Notes: generated by a model not told the origin, from the letters alone. Positions 39,924-48,914 are shown, numbered from the stretch's first letter. The stretch: DNA of 64,000 nt from Bradyrhizobium sp. (GCF_030697065.1 NZ_JAUYQU010000228.1:50009-114008), one strand, 5' to 3'. Made by a program: numbers and translations.

Positions 39924-40004
39924 GAAAACTCCATGCGGAATCGCAGCTTCGCCTTCGCAGCCGATGCTGCGTCCCGCGCTGGTGAGCGTCCTCTATTTTC
40001 CTGA

Positions 40005-41006
40005 TCAGTTTCCGGCGAGGAAGCCGGCCTCTTTCATCAGAACCTGGTGACGCTTTTCTTCGCCTTCGACCCACTTGGCATATTCGTCGCCGGTCATGAA
40101 GGTGGTGTTGAAGGCGCCGCTCTTCATGAAATCCTGCCATTCGGGCGTCGCGCGCACCTTCTTGAACAGATCGATGTAGTAGTCGACCTGGTCCTTGGTG
40201 GCCTTGGGTGACATGAAGATGCCGCGCAGCATCAGATATTCCATATCGAGACCCTGCGATTTGCAGGTCGGAATATCTTTCCAGCCCTTGCCGTCCGCGA
40301 TGGGATCGCCGTAGGCCATCTGCTTGCCGTCGAACACGCACAGCGGACGAAGCTTGCCGCCACGCCATTGCGCGACCGCCTCGATCGGATTGTTGACGCT
40401 CGAATCGACGTGGTTGCCGACCAGCTGCACAGCGACTTCGCCGCCGCCCTTGTAGGGAATGTAGGTGAACTTGGTGCCGGTTGCCTTCTCGATGGCGACC
40501 GTGATGATCTGGTCTTCCTGCTTCGATCCCGTGCCGCCCATCTTGATGGTGCCCGGGGGCGCCTTCTTCACGGCGTCAATGTAGTCCTTGACGTTCTGGT
40601 ACGGCTTTTCGGCATTGACCCAGAGCACGAATTCGTCGAGCGCCAGCATCGCGACCGGTGTCAGGTCCTTCCAGTTGAAGGGAATTCCGGTCGCGAGCGG
40701 AGTCGTGAACAGGTTCGAAAGCGTAATGATGATCTTGTGCGGATTGCCCGCCGACGACTTCACGTCGAGGAAGCCTTCGCCGCCGGCGCCGCCGGACTTG
40801 TTGATGACGACCATCGGCTGCTTCATCAGGCTATGCTTGGTGACGATGCCCTGGATGGTACGGGCCATCTGGTCGGCGCCGCCGCCTGTGCCGGCGGGGA
40901 TAATGAACTCGACCGGGCGAACCGGTTCCCAGGCCGCCGACGCGATGCCGCTCGTGCAAAACGCGGCGACGGTGGCCAGCGCCAGACGCAAAACAGAACT
41001 TTTCAT
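40005..41006 (-). CDS. tctC: Tripartite tricarboxylate transporter substrate-binding protein TctC
   Basis: A 333-residue periplasmic binding protein (Bug family). A signal peptide ends at about ASA/AWEPVRPV. The Bug-family hallmarks are VEFIIPAGTGGGADQMAR at the N-terminus and FTYIPYKGGGEVAVQLVGNHV in the middle. The ATG at 41006 has GGGAGAGAAAC before it. It is the first gene of tctCBA; its long upstream region (588 bases to frc) contains two of the five 17-bp palindromes and a perfect TTGACA. Bug proteins bind dicarboxylates, amides and aromatic acids; location favours oxalate or formate-related acids. Confidence 0.93.
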   Translation of the reverse strand: MKSSVLRLALATVAAFCTSGIASAAWEPVRPVEFIIPAGTGGGADQMARTIQGIVTKHSLMKQPMVVINKSGGAGGEGFLDVKSSAGNPHKIIITLSNLFTTPLATGIPFNWKDLTPVAMLALDEFVLWVNAEKPYQNVKDYIDAVKKAPPGTIKMGGTGSKQEDQIITVAIEKATGTKFTYIPYKGGGEVAVQLVGNHVDSSVNNPIEAVAQWRGGKLRPLCVFDGKQMAYGDPIADGKGWKDIPTCKSQGLDMEYLMLRGIFMSPKATKDQVDYYIDLFKKVRATPEWQDFMKSGAFNTTFMTGDEYAKWVEGEEKRHQVLMKEAGFLAGN

Positions 41007-41280
41007 TTGTTTCTCTCCCATTGCATTCGAGCGCGCCGGTCTAGGCCGGCTTTGCCATCAACTTATTCCGGCGGCCCTTCGGGCCTGCCCGGCCGAACGT
41101 GCCGCAGGGATTGTCCCCGCGAGACGGCTGCCTGTTAGAATTGTATGAGGTACCTTCGGGCGTGGCATCCGCTATTTTCGGATGAGCTCAAGCTTCGGAA
41201 GGTCGCGTTGATCCCGTGGATCAGGTCCTTGTTGTCCCCCATGCTGCGCTGTTCTTGTTGATGCGCTAACGACGGCATAT

Positions 41281-41327
41281 TGGTATGCGATATGCCAGAG
41301 TGCAAACGAATATTGGAAGCCTGTCAA
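41281..41327 (-). promoter_or_regulatory. Putative tctC promoter with operator
   Basis: Perfect TTGACA (minus strand, 41327-41322) followed downstream by the palindrome at 41281-41297 (TGGTATGCGATATGCCA), with 24 bases between them. The leader to tctC would be about 280 bases. No certain -10 (candidate TGCACT). Confidence 0.55.
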
Positions 41328-41491
41328 GGGTAGGCCAATTTGTCGCAGCTGTCATCTTCGCACCGCTCAGAACCTCCACTACGGGCAAGCGAACGGAGCG
41401 GCGGAAGACTTGCCCCACCGCAAATTATCGTCCCGCCCGTTGCCCCTCTTGCTGCGGCGTCGCGCGCGGTCAAATCCACCCACGTACCGAT

Positions 41492-41508
41492 AGGTATACG
41501 AAATGCCA
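41492..41508. promoter_or_regulatory. 17-bp palindrome, second site between tctC and frc
   Basis: AGGTATACGAAATGCCA, one base from the consensus TGGYAT-N5-ATRCCA. It is 194 bases from the neighbouring site and just beyond the frc terminator. No -35 is visible next to it; it could be an auxiliary site for looping. The rest of 41007-41594 has no supportable gene. Confidence 0.55.
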
Positions 41509-41537
41509 GTAGTGGAGCCCACTCTTGGCCATGTCAT

Positions 41538-41569
41538 AAAAAAAGGCCGCCGGAGCACCAGCGACCTTT
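41538..41569 (-). terminator. Rho-independent terminator of the gntR-oxc-frc unit
   Basis: On the minus strand AAAGGTCGC pairs with GCGGCCTTT (one G-U pair) around a 10-base loop, followed by a run of T to 41538. It lies 26 bases after the frc stop. Confidence 0.9.
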
Positions 41570-41594
41570 GGAAATGCTGTGGCTCGAGCGCGGC

Positions 41595-42872
41595 CTATTC
41601 CGCGGCGACCTTGCGCGGCGGGTCGAGCGCGCCGGACTCGTGGATTTCCGCGACCTGGTGATCGGTAAAGCCGAGCACCTGGCGCAGGATTTCGTCGGTG
41701 TGTTCGCCGAGCAGGGGCGAACGCGTCACCTCGGTCGGTGAGTCCGACATCTTGATGGGATTGCCCACCGACAGATACTTGCCGCGCTCGGGATGACCGA
41801 CCTCGACCACGGTGCCGGTGGCACGCAGCGACTGGTCTTCCGCCAGTTCCTTCATCGACAGGATCGGGCCGCAGGGGATGTCGTCCTTGTTGAGGATGTC
41901 CATCGCCTCGAATTTGGTCTTCGTCATCGTCCACTGCTCGATGCGCGCGAAGATTTCGTTGAGCCGTGACAGCCGGGCCGGCGGCTTGGCGTAATCCGGA
42001 TGGGTCTTCCAGCCGGGCTCGCCGATCACGTCGCAGATCTTCTCCCACACCGGGGCCTGGGTGATGAAGTAGATATAGGCGTTGGGATCGGTCTCCCAGC
42101 CTTTACACTTCAGGATGCGGCCGGGCTGGCCGCCGCCGGAATCATTGCCGGCGCGCGGCACCGCGTCGCCGAACGGAATGCCTTCGCCGAACTGGCTGTA
42201 TTCCTTCAGCGGGCCATGGGCGAGCCGCTGCTGGTCGCGCAATTTGACCCGGGCCAGATTGAGCACGCCGTCCTGCATCGCGGCGGTGACCTTCTGTCCC
42301 TTGCCGGTGACCGTGCGCTGGTAAAGTGCGGTGACGATGCCGAGCGCGAGGTGCAGGCCGGTGCCGCTGTCGCCGATCTGCGCGCCGGTGACCAGCGGCA
42401 GTCCGTCGCGAAAGCCGGTGGTCGAGGCCGCACCGCCGGTGCACTGCGCGACGTTCTCGTAGACCTTGCAGTCTTCGTAGGGTCCGGGCCCGAAACCCTT
42501 GATCGAGGCCACGATCATCTTCGGATTGATGCTCTGGATTTTCTCCCAGGGAAATCCCATGCGATCGAGTACGCCGGGGCCGAAATTCTCCACCAGCACG
42601 TCGCAGCTCTTGATCAGCGCGGTCAGGACTTCCTTGCCCTTGGGGTTCTTGGTGTCGAGCGTGATCGAGCGCTTGTTGTGGTTGAGCATGGTGAAATACA
42701 GGCTGTCGACGTTGGGCACGTCCTGCAACTGGCCGCGCGTGATATCGCCGACGCCGGGGCGCTCGACCTTGATCACGTCGGCGCCGAACCATGCCAGCAA
42801 CTGGGTGCAGGTCGGCCCCGACTGGACGTGGGTGAAATCGAGAATGCGAACGCCCTTCAGCGCCTGTGTCAT
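41595..42872 (-). CDS. frc: Formyl-CoA:oxalate CoA-transferase
   Basis: A 425-residue class III CoA-transferase that moves CoA from formyl-CoA to oxalate, giving oxalyl-CoA and formate. The catalytic aspartate is Asp168 in [18 protein letters not shown], equivalent to Asp169 of the Oxalobacter enzyme. Frc-specific features include [20 protein letters not shown] at the start, the [20 protein letters not shown] region and the glycine-rich [11 protein letters not shown] loop. Full length. It follows oxc with a palindromic repeat in the 143-base gap and ends at a strong terminator. With Oxc it makes the catalytic cycle oxalate to formate plus carbon dioxide. Confidence 0.96.
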   Translation of the reverse strand: MTQALKGVRILDFTHVQSGPTCTQLLAWFGADVIKVERPGVGDITRGQLQDVPNVDSLYFTMLNHNKRSITLDTKNPKGKEVLTALIKSCDVLVENFGPGVLDRMGFPWEKIQSINPKMIVASIKGFGPGPYEDCKVYENVAQCTGGAASTTGFRDGLPLVTGAQIGDSGTGLHLALGIVTALYQRTVTGKGQKVTAAMQDGVLNLARVKLRDQQRLAHGPLKEYSQFGEGIPFGDAVPRAGNDSGGGQPGRILKCKGWETDPNAYIYFITQAPVWEKICDVIGEPGWKTHPDYAKPPARLSRLNEIFARIEQWTMTKTKFEAMDILNKDDIPCGPILSMKELAEDQSLRATGTVVEVGHPERGKYLSVGNPIKMSDSPTEVTRSPLLGEHTDEILRQVLGFTDHQVAEIHESGALDPPRKVAAE

Positions 42873-42901
42873 AATACTTCTCCTCAGATCTATTGTGGTG
42901 C

Positions 42902-42995
42902 CGTCATGCCCGCGAAGGCGGGCATCCAGTAATCACCGTTGTCCCAGTCGATGGTTTAGTGGCTACTGGATTCCCCGCCTTCGCGGGGAATGACG
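42902..42995. repeat. Palindromic repeat (CGTCATGCCCGCGAAGGCG family) between oxc and frc
   Basis: CGTCATGCCCGCGAAGGCGG with CATCCAGTA is mirrored by TACTGGAT and CCGCCTTCGCGGGGAATGACG. It lies inside the oxc-frc transcription unit and may affect processing or the ratio of the two mRNAs. Confidence 0.88.
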
Positions 42996-43015
42996 CCGAT
43001 GGGTTGTGCTTTGCG

Positions 43016-44749
43016 TTATTTCTTTTTCAGCTTGCTTTGCGGGTTGAGGTTGCCGATGCGGCCGCTCTCGCTGCCGGCGGCCGGGTCCAGCACCGCGTTG
43101 ATCAGGGTCGGCTTGCCGGAATCCATCGCCGCGTTGACGGCGCGCCTGAGTTCGTCCGGCGAGGTCGCGTTGACGCCGGTGCCGCCGAAGGCCTCGATCA
43201 TCCTGTCGTAGCGCGCGCCCTTGACGAACACGGTGGGCGCGGGATCCGAACCCGCCGAATTGACGTCGGTGCCGCGATAGATGCCGTCATTGTTGAAGAC
43301 GACGACGCAGACCGGCAGATTGTAGCGGCAGATGGTTTCTATCTCCATGCCGGAGAAGCCGAACGCCGAGTCGCCTTCCACGGCGAGCACCGGCTTGCCG
43401 GTCTCGATCGCGGCGGCGATGGCATAGCCCATGCCGATGCCCATGATGCCCCAGGTGCCGACGTCGATGCGCTTGCGCGGCTGGTACATGTCGATGATGC
43501 CGCGCGCGAGGTCGAGCGTGTTGGCTCCTTCGTTGACCAGGATGGCGTCCGGCCGCTCCTTGATGACGGTGCGCAGCACGCCGAGCGCGCCGTGATAGTC
43601 CATCGGCGAATTGTTATTCATCAGCCGCGGCGCCATCTTGGCGACGTTCTCGTCGCGCTTCTTGCTGACCGCGCCGGTCCAGTCGGACGGCGGAGCGGTC
43701 CAGCTCCCGCCGATGCCCTCGAGCAGTGCCGCGACGCAGGAGCCGATGTCGCCGACCACGGGAGCCACGATCTCCACGTTGGAGTCCATTTCCTTCGGCT
43801 CGATGTCGATCTGGATGAATTTCTTCGGCGCATCGCCCCAGCTCTTGCCCTTGCCGTGCGACAGCAGCCAGTTCAGCCGCGCGCCGATCAGCATCACGAC
43901 GTCGCTGTCCTTGAGCACCGTCGAGCGCGCCGCACCCGCGCATTGCGGATGGGTGTCCGGCAGCAATCCCTTGGCCATGCTCATGGGCAGGAACGGAATG
44001 CCGCTCCTTTCTACCAGGCTGCGGATCGCGTCGTCGGCCTGCGCATAGGCCGCACCCTTGCCGAGGATGATCAGCGGACGCTTTGCGCCCTTCAGCACGT
44101 CGAGCGCGCGCCTGATCGCGTCGGGGGCGGGGATCTGGGCGGGAGCTGCGTCGATCACCTTGACCAGCGACTTCCGTCCGGCCTCTGCGTCCATCACCTG
44201 GCCGAACAGTTTGGCGGGCAGGTCGAGATAGACGCCGCCGGGGCGTCCGGAAACGGCGGCGCGGATGGCGCGGGCAAGCCCGATGCCGATGTCGGCGGCG
44301 TGCAGCACGCGGAACGCGGCCTTGCACAGCGGCTTGGCGATGGCGAGTTGATCCATTTCCTCGTAGTCGCCCTGCTGCAGATCGACGATCTCGCGCTCCG
44401 ACGAGCCGGAGATCAGGATCATCGGGAAGCAGTTGGTGGTGGCGTGCGCCAGCGCGGTCAGGCCGTTGAGAAAGCCGGGCGCCGACACCGTGAGGCAGAC
44501 GCCGGGCTTTTTGGTCAGGAATCCCGCGATCGAGGCGGCGTAGCCGGCGTTCTGTTCGTGGCGGAACGAGAGCACGCGGATGCCCGCGGCCTGGGCCATG
44601 CGGCCGAAATCGGTGATCGGAATCCCGGGCACGCCGTAGATCGTGGTCAGGCCGTTGAGCTTCAGCGCATCGATGATGAGGTTGAAGCCGTCGGTCTGTT
44701 CGGGTTCGTCGGCGGCGTTGGCGTCGATGCTTTGAACTACTGCGGACAT
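43016..44749 (-). CDS. oxc: Oxalyl-CoA decarboxylase
   Basis: A 577-residue ThDP-dependent enzyme that decarboxylates oxalyl-CoA to formyl-CoA. The cofactor glutamate is Glu65 in [20 protein letters not shown], a sequence close to the Oxalobacter enzyme. The oxc-typical [13 protein letters not shown] loop follows. The ThDP/Mg motif is GDSAFGFSG with VVFNN about 25 residues later. The ATG at 44749 has GGGAGAAG upstream; an in-frame upstream extension is not supported. It sits 61 bases after gntR and before frc. Confidence 0.96.
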   Translation of the reverse strand: MSAVVQSIDANAADEPEQTDGFNLIIDALKLNGLTTIYGVPGIPITDFGRMAQAAGIRVLSFRHEQNAGYAASIAGFLTKKPGVCLTVSAPGFLNGLTALAHATTNCFPMILISGSSEREIVDLQQGDYEEMDQLAIAKPLCKAAFRVLHAADIGIGLARAIRAAVSGRPGGVYLDLPAKLFGQVMDAEAGRKSLVKVIDAAPAQIPAPDAIRRALDVLKGAKRPLIILGKGAAYAQADDAIRSLVERSGIPFLPMSMAKGLLPDTHPQCAGAARSTVLKDSDVVMLIGARLNWLLSHGKGKSWGDAPKKFIQIDIEPKEMDSNVEIVAPVVGDIGSCVAALLEGIGGSWTAPPSDWTGAVSKKRDENVAKMAPRLMNNNSPMDYHGALGVLRTVIKERPDAILVNEGANTLDLARGIIDMYQPRKRIDVGTWGIMGIGMGYAIAAAIETGKPVLAVEGDSAFGFSGMEIETICRYNLPVCVVVFNNDGIYRGTDVNSAGSDPAPTVFVKGARYDRMIEAFGGTGVNATSPDELRRAVNAAMDSGKPTLINAVLDPAAGSESGRIGNLNPQSKLKKK

Positions 44750-44810
44750 TCCGCTTCTCCCTGATCGTTTCTTGTAACGGACCGGTCCGTCGTCTTGAGG
44801 GCCGTACGCG

Positions 44811-45539
44811 TCAAAAAAGCTCTTGCCCGTGGGCTTCGACATAGGCGGCAAGGCCGAGCGTGTGATCGCGGGCGCGTTTCTCCGCAAGCTCGGTATCGCG
44901 TTCCTCGAGCGCTTCGATGATGGCCATGTGCTCCGGCAACGAGGTGGCGGTGCGGTCCACGCGGCCGATGGTCAGTTGCCGGTAGCCGCGAACATGCAGC
45001 AGGATATCGTTGGTCATGTCGACCAGGACAGGGGATTCCGACAGCGAGATCAGCGCCTGGTGAAAGGCGATATTGGCCCTGGAATATTCCTCGACATGAT
45101 CCTGCGGCAGGCGGTCCTTGCTGAAATCCCTGAAGAAGTCGCGCAGCGCCGAGATGTCCTTCTTGCGCGCGGTGGTGGTGATCAGCCGTGCCGCCATGCT
45201 TTCCAGCGCGGCCCAGGCCCGGATCATGTCGACGATCTCGGTCTTGGTGCGGCGAACGACCACGATGCCACGGCGCGGCACCGTCTTGACGAACCCGTCC
45301 TGCTCCAGCATCGCGATGGCTTCGCGGATCGGCGTGCGGCTGACGCCGAGACGCTCGGACAGCGCGCGCTCGTCCAGCATCACCTGCTCGGGCGTCGCGT
45401 AGATGTCCATCTTGAGAATGGCTTCCTTCAAGGCTTCGTAGGCCTTGTTCTTGAAGCTGGTCTCCGGCGCAATGCGGACGATCGCGATTTCAGCCTCGGC
45501 CATGGGTGGCGGTGCCTTGGTTGGTTTCCGTGCGGGCAT
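44811..45539 (-). CDS. GntR-family (FCD) transcriptional regulator, putative oxalate regulator
   Basis: A 242-residue FadR-subfamily regulator. The N-terminal winged helix (about 28-95) contains [20 protein letters not shown], the canonical recognition helix of GntR proteins. The C-terminal all-helical FCD domain (about 105-230) has the metal/ligand residues Asp/His pattern, for example [13 protein letters not shown] and [14 protein letters not shown]. First gene of gntR-oxc-frc and divergent from the CoA ligase gene. Two palindromes TGGCAT-N5-ATRCCA lie in the shared 219-base promoter region, fitting the usual GntR/FCD operators. The ligand may be oxalate or oxalyl/formyl-CoA; this is inference. 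Confidence 0.9.
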   Translation of the reverse strand: MPARKPTKAPPPMAEAEIAIVRIAPETSFKNKAYEALKEAILKMDIYATPEQVMLDERALSERLGVSRTPIREAIAMLEQDGFVKTVPRRGIVVVRRTKTEIVDMIRAWAALESMAARLITTTARKKDISALRDFFRDFSKDRLPQDHVEEYSRANIAFHQALISLSESPVLVDMTNDILLHVRGYRQLTIGRVDRTATSLPEHMAIIEALEERDTELAEKRARDHTLGLAAYVEAHGQELF

Positions 45540-45595
45540 GACGGGTCTCCTCCGGTAGGAGACGTCTTTTAACAGAAGAAATCCGAAACAATTTT

Positions 45596-45621
45596 TGGCA
45601 TACCAAATACCAGCGTGTCAA
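45596..45621 (-). promoter_or_regulatory. gntR-oxc-frc promoter and operator
   Basis: Minus-strand TTGACA (45621-45616) followed after 3 bases by the palindrome at 45596-45612 (TGGCATACCAAATACCA on the plus strand). The palindrome overlaps the spacer and the expected -10, as at the CBS gene. Autoregulation by the GntR protein is likely. Confidence 0.7.
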
Positions 45622-45660
45622 GTTGCCAACGTTTTCGGCACTTTGATCCCAGAGCCTGCC

Positions 45661-45693
45661 TTGACAAGCGTATCTCTGGCATACCAAATGCCA
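45661..45693 (+). promoter_or_regulatory. Acyl-CoA synthetase promoter and operator
   Basis: Perfect TTGACA at 45661-45666 and the palindrome TGGCATACCAAATGCCA at 45677-45693, 10 bases further on, covering the expected -10. The palindrome is exactly symmetric in its outer six bases on each side. Confidence 0.7.
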
Positions 45694-45758
45694 TCGCTGG
45701 CTTGAGCGGTCGTGCGCTGCCGATGCAAACAAAAGAACAGACGCCAGGGAGGAAGCCA

Positions 45759-47888
45759 ATGTCGAGTTCCAAAGATGCGGTCCGCAGGATTCTGGATGCG
45801 GTCAAGGCGGACAAGCGCACAAGTCTGACGGCGCCGGAAGGCAAGCTGGTCTGCGATGCCTACGGCATCCCGGTGCCGAAGGAGGGCGTCGCCAAGTCCG
45901 CCGCCGAGGCAGCCAAACTCGCGGCCGACATGGGCTTTCCGGTGGTCATGAAGATCGTCTCGCCGGATATCCTGCACAAGACCGAGGCCGGCGGCGTCAT
46001 CGTCGGCGTCAAGACCGCTGCCGATGCCGAGGCGAATTACGCCACCATTCTGGCCAACGCCAAAAAATACAAGGCCGATGCGAAGATCGAGGGCATCCAG
46101 GTCCAGCAGATGCTGATGGGCGGCCAGGAGGTCATCATCGGCGCGGTCACCGACGGATCGTTCGGCAAGCTCGTCGCCTTCGGCCTCGGCGGCGTGCTGG
46201 TCGAGGTGTTGAAGGACATCACCTTCCGTCTCGCGCCGGCGAGCAAGGACGATGCGCTGTCGATGCTCGACGGCATCCAGGCCCACGAGATGCTGAAGGG
46301 CGTGCGCGGCAGCGACCCCGCCAACCGCGACGCCATCGCCGACATCATCGTCAATGTCTCGAAGCTGATCACCGATTTCCCCGAGATCAGCGAAATGGAT
46401 CTCAATCCGGTGTTCGCCACCAAATCCGATGCGATCGCCGCCGACGTCCGCATCGTCGTCGACTTCGCGCCGCCGGCGCCGCGCCCGCGGCCCAACCATG
46501 ACGACATCGTGCGCCAGATGAACCGGATCATGAAGCCGAAGGCGGTGGCAGTGATCGGCGCATCCGCCGAGAGCGGCAAGATCGGCAACTCCGTGATGAA
46601 GAATCTCATCAACGGCGGCTACATGGGCGAGATCTACCCGATCCATCCCAAGGCCGACGAGATCATGGGCAAGAAGGTCTACAAGTCGATCAAGGACGTG
46701 CCCGGCGAGGTCGACATTGCCGTGTTCGCCATTCCCGCCAATTTCGTCGCGGCGGCGCTGACCGAATGCGGCGAGAAGAAAGTGGTCGGCGCGATCCTGA
46801 TTCCGTCCGGCTATGCCGAAACCGGCAACATCGCGGGCCAGGAGGAAATCCAGGCGATCGGCCAGAAATACGGCATTCGCCTGATGGGGCCGAACATCTA
46901 CGGTTTCTATTATACCCACGCCAATCTGTGCGCGACCTTCTGCACCGCCTACGACGTCAAGGGCTCGGCGGCGCTGTCGTCGCAATCCGGCGGCATCGGC
47001 ATGGCGATCATCGGCTTCTCGCGCTCCGCCAAGATGGGCGTCTCGGCGATCGTCGGCCTCGGCAACAAGTCCGATATCGACGAGGACGATCTTCTGACTT
47101 TCTTCGAGCAGGACGACAACACCCAGATCATCGCGCAGCATTGCGAGGATCTGAAGGACGGCCGCTCCTTCGCCGAAGTGGCCAAGCGCGTTTCGAAGAA
47201 GAAGCCGATCGTGGTGCTGAAGGCAGGGCGCACCTCGGCCGGCGCCAAGGCGGCGAGTTCGCATACCGGCGCGCTCGCCGGCAACGACAAGATCTACGAG
47301 GACGTGTTCAACCAGTCCGGCGTGATCCGCGCCCGTTCGCTGCGGGACATGCTGGAATTTGCCCGCGGCATTCCGGTGCTGCCGACGCCGAAGGGCGAGA
47401 ACGTCGTCATCATCACCGGAGCCGGCGGCTCCGGCGTGCTGCTGTCGGACGCCTGCATCGACAACAAGCTGTCGCTGATGACGATCCCGCCCGATCTCGA
47501 CGCCGCGTTCCGCAAATTCATCCCGCCGTTCGGCGCCGCCGGCAACCCGATCGACATCACCGGCGGCGAGCCGCCTATCACCTATGTCAACACGGTCAAG
47601 CTCGGTCTCGAAGACCCGCGCATCCACGCGCTGATCCTCGGCTACTGGCACACCATCGTGACGCCGCCGATGGTGTTCGCGCGCAACATGGTCGAGGTGA
47701 AGAACGAGATGAAGGCCAGGGGCATCGAAAAGCCGATCGTGGCCTCACTGGCCGGCGATATCGAAGTCGAGGAGGCCGCCGACTATCTCTACCAGAACGG
47801 CATCGTCGCCTACGCCTATTCGACCGAAATCCCGGTCGCGGTGCTGGGCGCGAAATACAAATGGGCGCGCGGCGCGGGGCTGCTGTAA
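45759..47888 (+). CDS. ADP-forming acyl-CoA synthetase (acetate-CoA ligase family)
   Basis: A 709-residue NDP-forming acyl-CoA synthetase, which makes an acyl-CoA from acid, CoA and ATP (or the reverse) through a phosphohistidine. Domain order is ATP-grasp first (about 10-240, VMKIVSPDILHKTEAGGV and VQQMLMGGQEVIIG), then CoA-binding Rossmann (about 255-380, AVAVIGASAESGKIGNSVM) and succinyl-CoA-ligase-like domains with the phospho-His at His502 (SSHTGALAGN). AGGGAGGAAG precedes the ATG. It is divergent from gntR-oxc-frc and has a predicted operator, so it may prime the CoA cycle by making formyl-CoA, oxalyl-CoA or a related thioester; the substrate is unproven. Confidence 0.9.
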   Translation: MSSSKDAVRRILDAVKADKRTSLTAPEGKLVCDAYGIPVPKEGVAKSAAEAAKLAADMGFPVVMKIVSPDILHKTEAGGVIVGVKTAADAEANYATILANAKKYKADAKIEGIQVQQMLMGGQEVIIGAVTDGSFGKLVAFGLGGVLVEVLKDITFRLAPASKDDALSMLDGIQAHEMLKGVRGSDPANRDAIADIIVNVSKLITDFPEISEMDLNPVFATKSDAIAADVRIVVDFAPPAPRPRPNHDDIVRQMNRIMKPKAVAVIGASAESGKIGNSVMKNLINGGYMGEIYPIHPKADEIMGKKVYKSIKDVPGEVDIAVFAIPANFVAAALTECGEKKVVGAILIPSGYAETGNIAGQEEIQAIGQKYGIRLMGPNIYGFYYTHANLCATFCTAYDVKGSAALSSQSGGIGMAIIGFSRSAKMGVSAIVGLGNKSDIDEDDLLTFFEQDDNTQIIAQHCEDLKDGRSFAEVAKRVSKKKPIVVLKAGRTSAGAKAASSHTGALAGNDKIYEDVFNQSGVIRARSLRDMLEFARGIPVLPTPKGENVVIITGAGGSGVLLSDACIDNKLSLMTIPPDLDAAFRKFIPPFGAAGNPIDITGGEPPITYVNTVKLGLEDPRIHALILGYWHTIVTPPMVFARNMVEVKNEMKARGIEKPIVASLAGDIEVEEAADYLYQNGIVAYAYSTEIPVAVLGAKYKWARGAGLL

Positions 47889-47907
47889 CCGTCCAGCAAT
47901 GCAACGA

Positions 47908-47945
47908 CGAAACGCCGCTGCGGAGGAATCCACAGCGGCGTTTCG
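47908..47945 (+). terminator. Hairpin after the acyl-CoA synthetase gene
   Basis: A perfect 13-bp stem CGAAACGCCGCTG (47908-47920) with CAGCGGCGTTTCG (47933-47945), 12-base loop, 19 bases after the stop. No T-run, but the only strong structure there. Confidence 0.7.
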
Positions 47946-48020
47946 CGTGAGTGGTAACGGGGCGGGCTGGTCGGCTCTGGTGCCGACTATCTAATATCGG
48001 TGAGTCGCTTGCTGCCCATG

Positions 48021-48124
48021 CTTCGAGACGCTCGCGTCGCTCGCTCCGCAGCACGAGGTTGTGGTGTTTCAACAAGTTAAGCCTCATCCTGAAGAGCGGC
48101 GTCTTCGCCGGGTCTCGAAGGATG
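48021..48124. repeat. Palindromic repeat (CATCCTGA...TCTCGAAGGATG family), copy 2
   Basis: Contains CTTCGAGACGC and GGTCTCGAAGGATG arms and CTCATCCTGAAGAGCGGCG. It is related to the copy at 22850-22943 but longer and less symmetric. It fills the convergent gap between the acyl-CoA synthetase gene and the toxin gene. Confidence 0.8.
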
Positions 48125-48138
48125 GCAGCAACACGGAA

Positions 48139-48576
48139 TTATGATTCCAGGTACTGGTCGTCCCACGGGTTGAGGTGCGGCACGCCGAATGCCGTAAAAT
48201 CCCTGACATTGCGCGTGACCAGCGTGAGTTCTCTGGCGAGCGCGGTCGCCGCAAAGAAGCCATCCATAACGGAAAGCGCAACGCCGCTTCGGCGACTCTG
48301 CGCCATCAGGTCGCCCCAATGTTCGGCAACTGCGTGATCAATCGGCAGGATCCGCTCGGCGAAGCGCGCCGGCAGATCGTCGGCGAGCCAGGTCGCCAGC
48401 GCATCACGCCGACGACCGCGGTCCATCAAGGCGATGCCACGCCGAAGTTCGGCGATGGATGCGACGCTGATGAACACCCGATCCTCGTCGGCGGCATCAA
48501 GCCAGCCAAGTACCTTCACATCGGGGGCCGGTCGCTGCACCTCCGACAGCACGTTGGTGTCGAGCAGGAAGTTCAT
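48139..48576 (-). CDS. vapC: PIN-domain toxin, VapC family
   Basis: A 145-residue PIN-domain ribonuclease of the VapC/FitB type that cleaves RNA when freed from its antitoxin. Acidic active-site residues are visible: Asp6 (FLLDTNVLSE), Glu43 (SIAELRRG), Asp105 (SVMDGFFAATAL) and Asp126 (NVRDF). Length is typical. Its start overlaps the antitoxin stop by 4 bases, so the two are translationally coupled, antitoxin first. Catalytic residues are intact, so it is probably active. Confidence 0.92.
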   Translation of the reverse strand: MNFLLDTNVLSEVQRPAPDVKVLGWLDAADEDRVFISVASIAELRRGIALMDRGRRRDALATWLADDLPARFAERILPIDHAVAEHWGDLMAQSRRSGVALSVMDGFFAATALARELTLVTRNVRDFTAFGVPHLNPWDDQYLES

Positions 48577-48854
48577 AGTGCGACGTCACGAGGCGTGTCG
48601 CGCTCGCGTTCGAGGTCGAGATCGGCGCCGCGTAGCGGCGATGCGAGCAGGAATTCGGCCAAGGTCCCCTTTCGCACGGTCTTGCGTGCCCACTCTTCGG
48701 CGGAGACGATTACCGCGCTCGGCTTGCCGTTGCGGGTGATGGTTTGCGGGCTTGCCTGGGCACGATCAACCACCTCGGAGAACCGGGCCTTGGCGCCGGC
48801 GAGAGTCCAGGTTCCGCCAATAGGCGGCGAAGTTGTCTTGTTGGCATTTGTCAT
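48573..48854 (-). CDS. Phd/YefM-type antitoxin
   Basis: A 93-residue antitoxin. The Phd/YefM DNA-binding fold is seen in TLAGAKARFSEVVDRAQ and TITRNGKPSAVIVSAEEW; the C-terminal part (about 60-93) is acidic/hydrophobic and should wrap the toxin. I chose the ATG at 48854 because AGAGG lies shortly before it; upstream in-frame codons run into the operator repeats. It would autoregulate the pair through the repeats at 48866-48889. The pairing of a Phd-type antitoxin with a VapC toxin is common in alphaproteobacteria. Confidence 0.85.
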   Translation of the reverse strand: MTNANKTTSPPIGGTWTLAGAKARFSEVVDRAQASPQTITRNGKPSAVIVSAEEWARKTVRKGTLAEFLLASPLRGADLDLERERDTPRDVAL

Positions 48855-48865
48855 AAAGCCTCTCA

Positions 48866-48914
48866 TGACTAGAGTGACTAGTATGACTATACGTCGCTTG
48901 GCGCCTTTGGACAA
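48866..48914 (-). promoter_or_regulatory. Toxin-antitoxin promoter with 9-bp iterated operator
   Basis: Minus strand: -35 TTGTCC (48914-48909), 17-base spacer, -10 TATAGT (48891-48886). The hexamer TAGTCA (TGACTA on the plus strand) occurs three times at exact 9-base steps, 48866, 48875 and 48884, overlapping the -10 and the transcript start. Likely autoregulatory operator of the antitoxin. Confidence 0.7.

Noticed and set aside
41285..41512. 75-codon frame between tctC and frc
   Set aside because: It covers two predicted operators, has no ribosome-binding site and an unlikely composition.
45618..47651. 677-codon minus-strand frame opposite the acyl-CoA synthetase gene
   Set aside because: Pure antisense shadow, rich in Asp, His, Ala and Arg; the plus strand has all domains of the synthetase.
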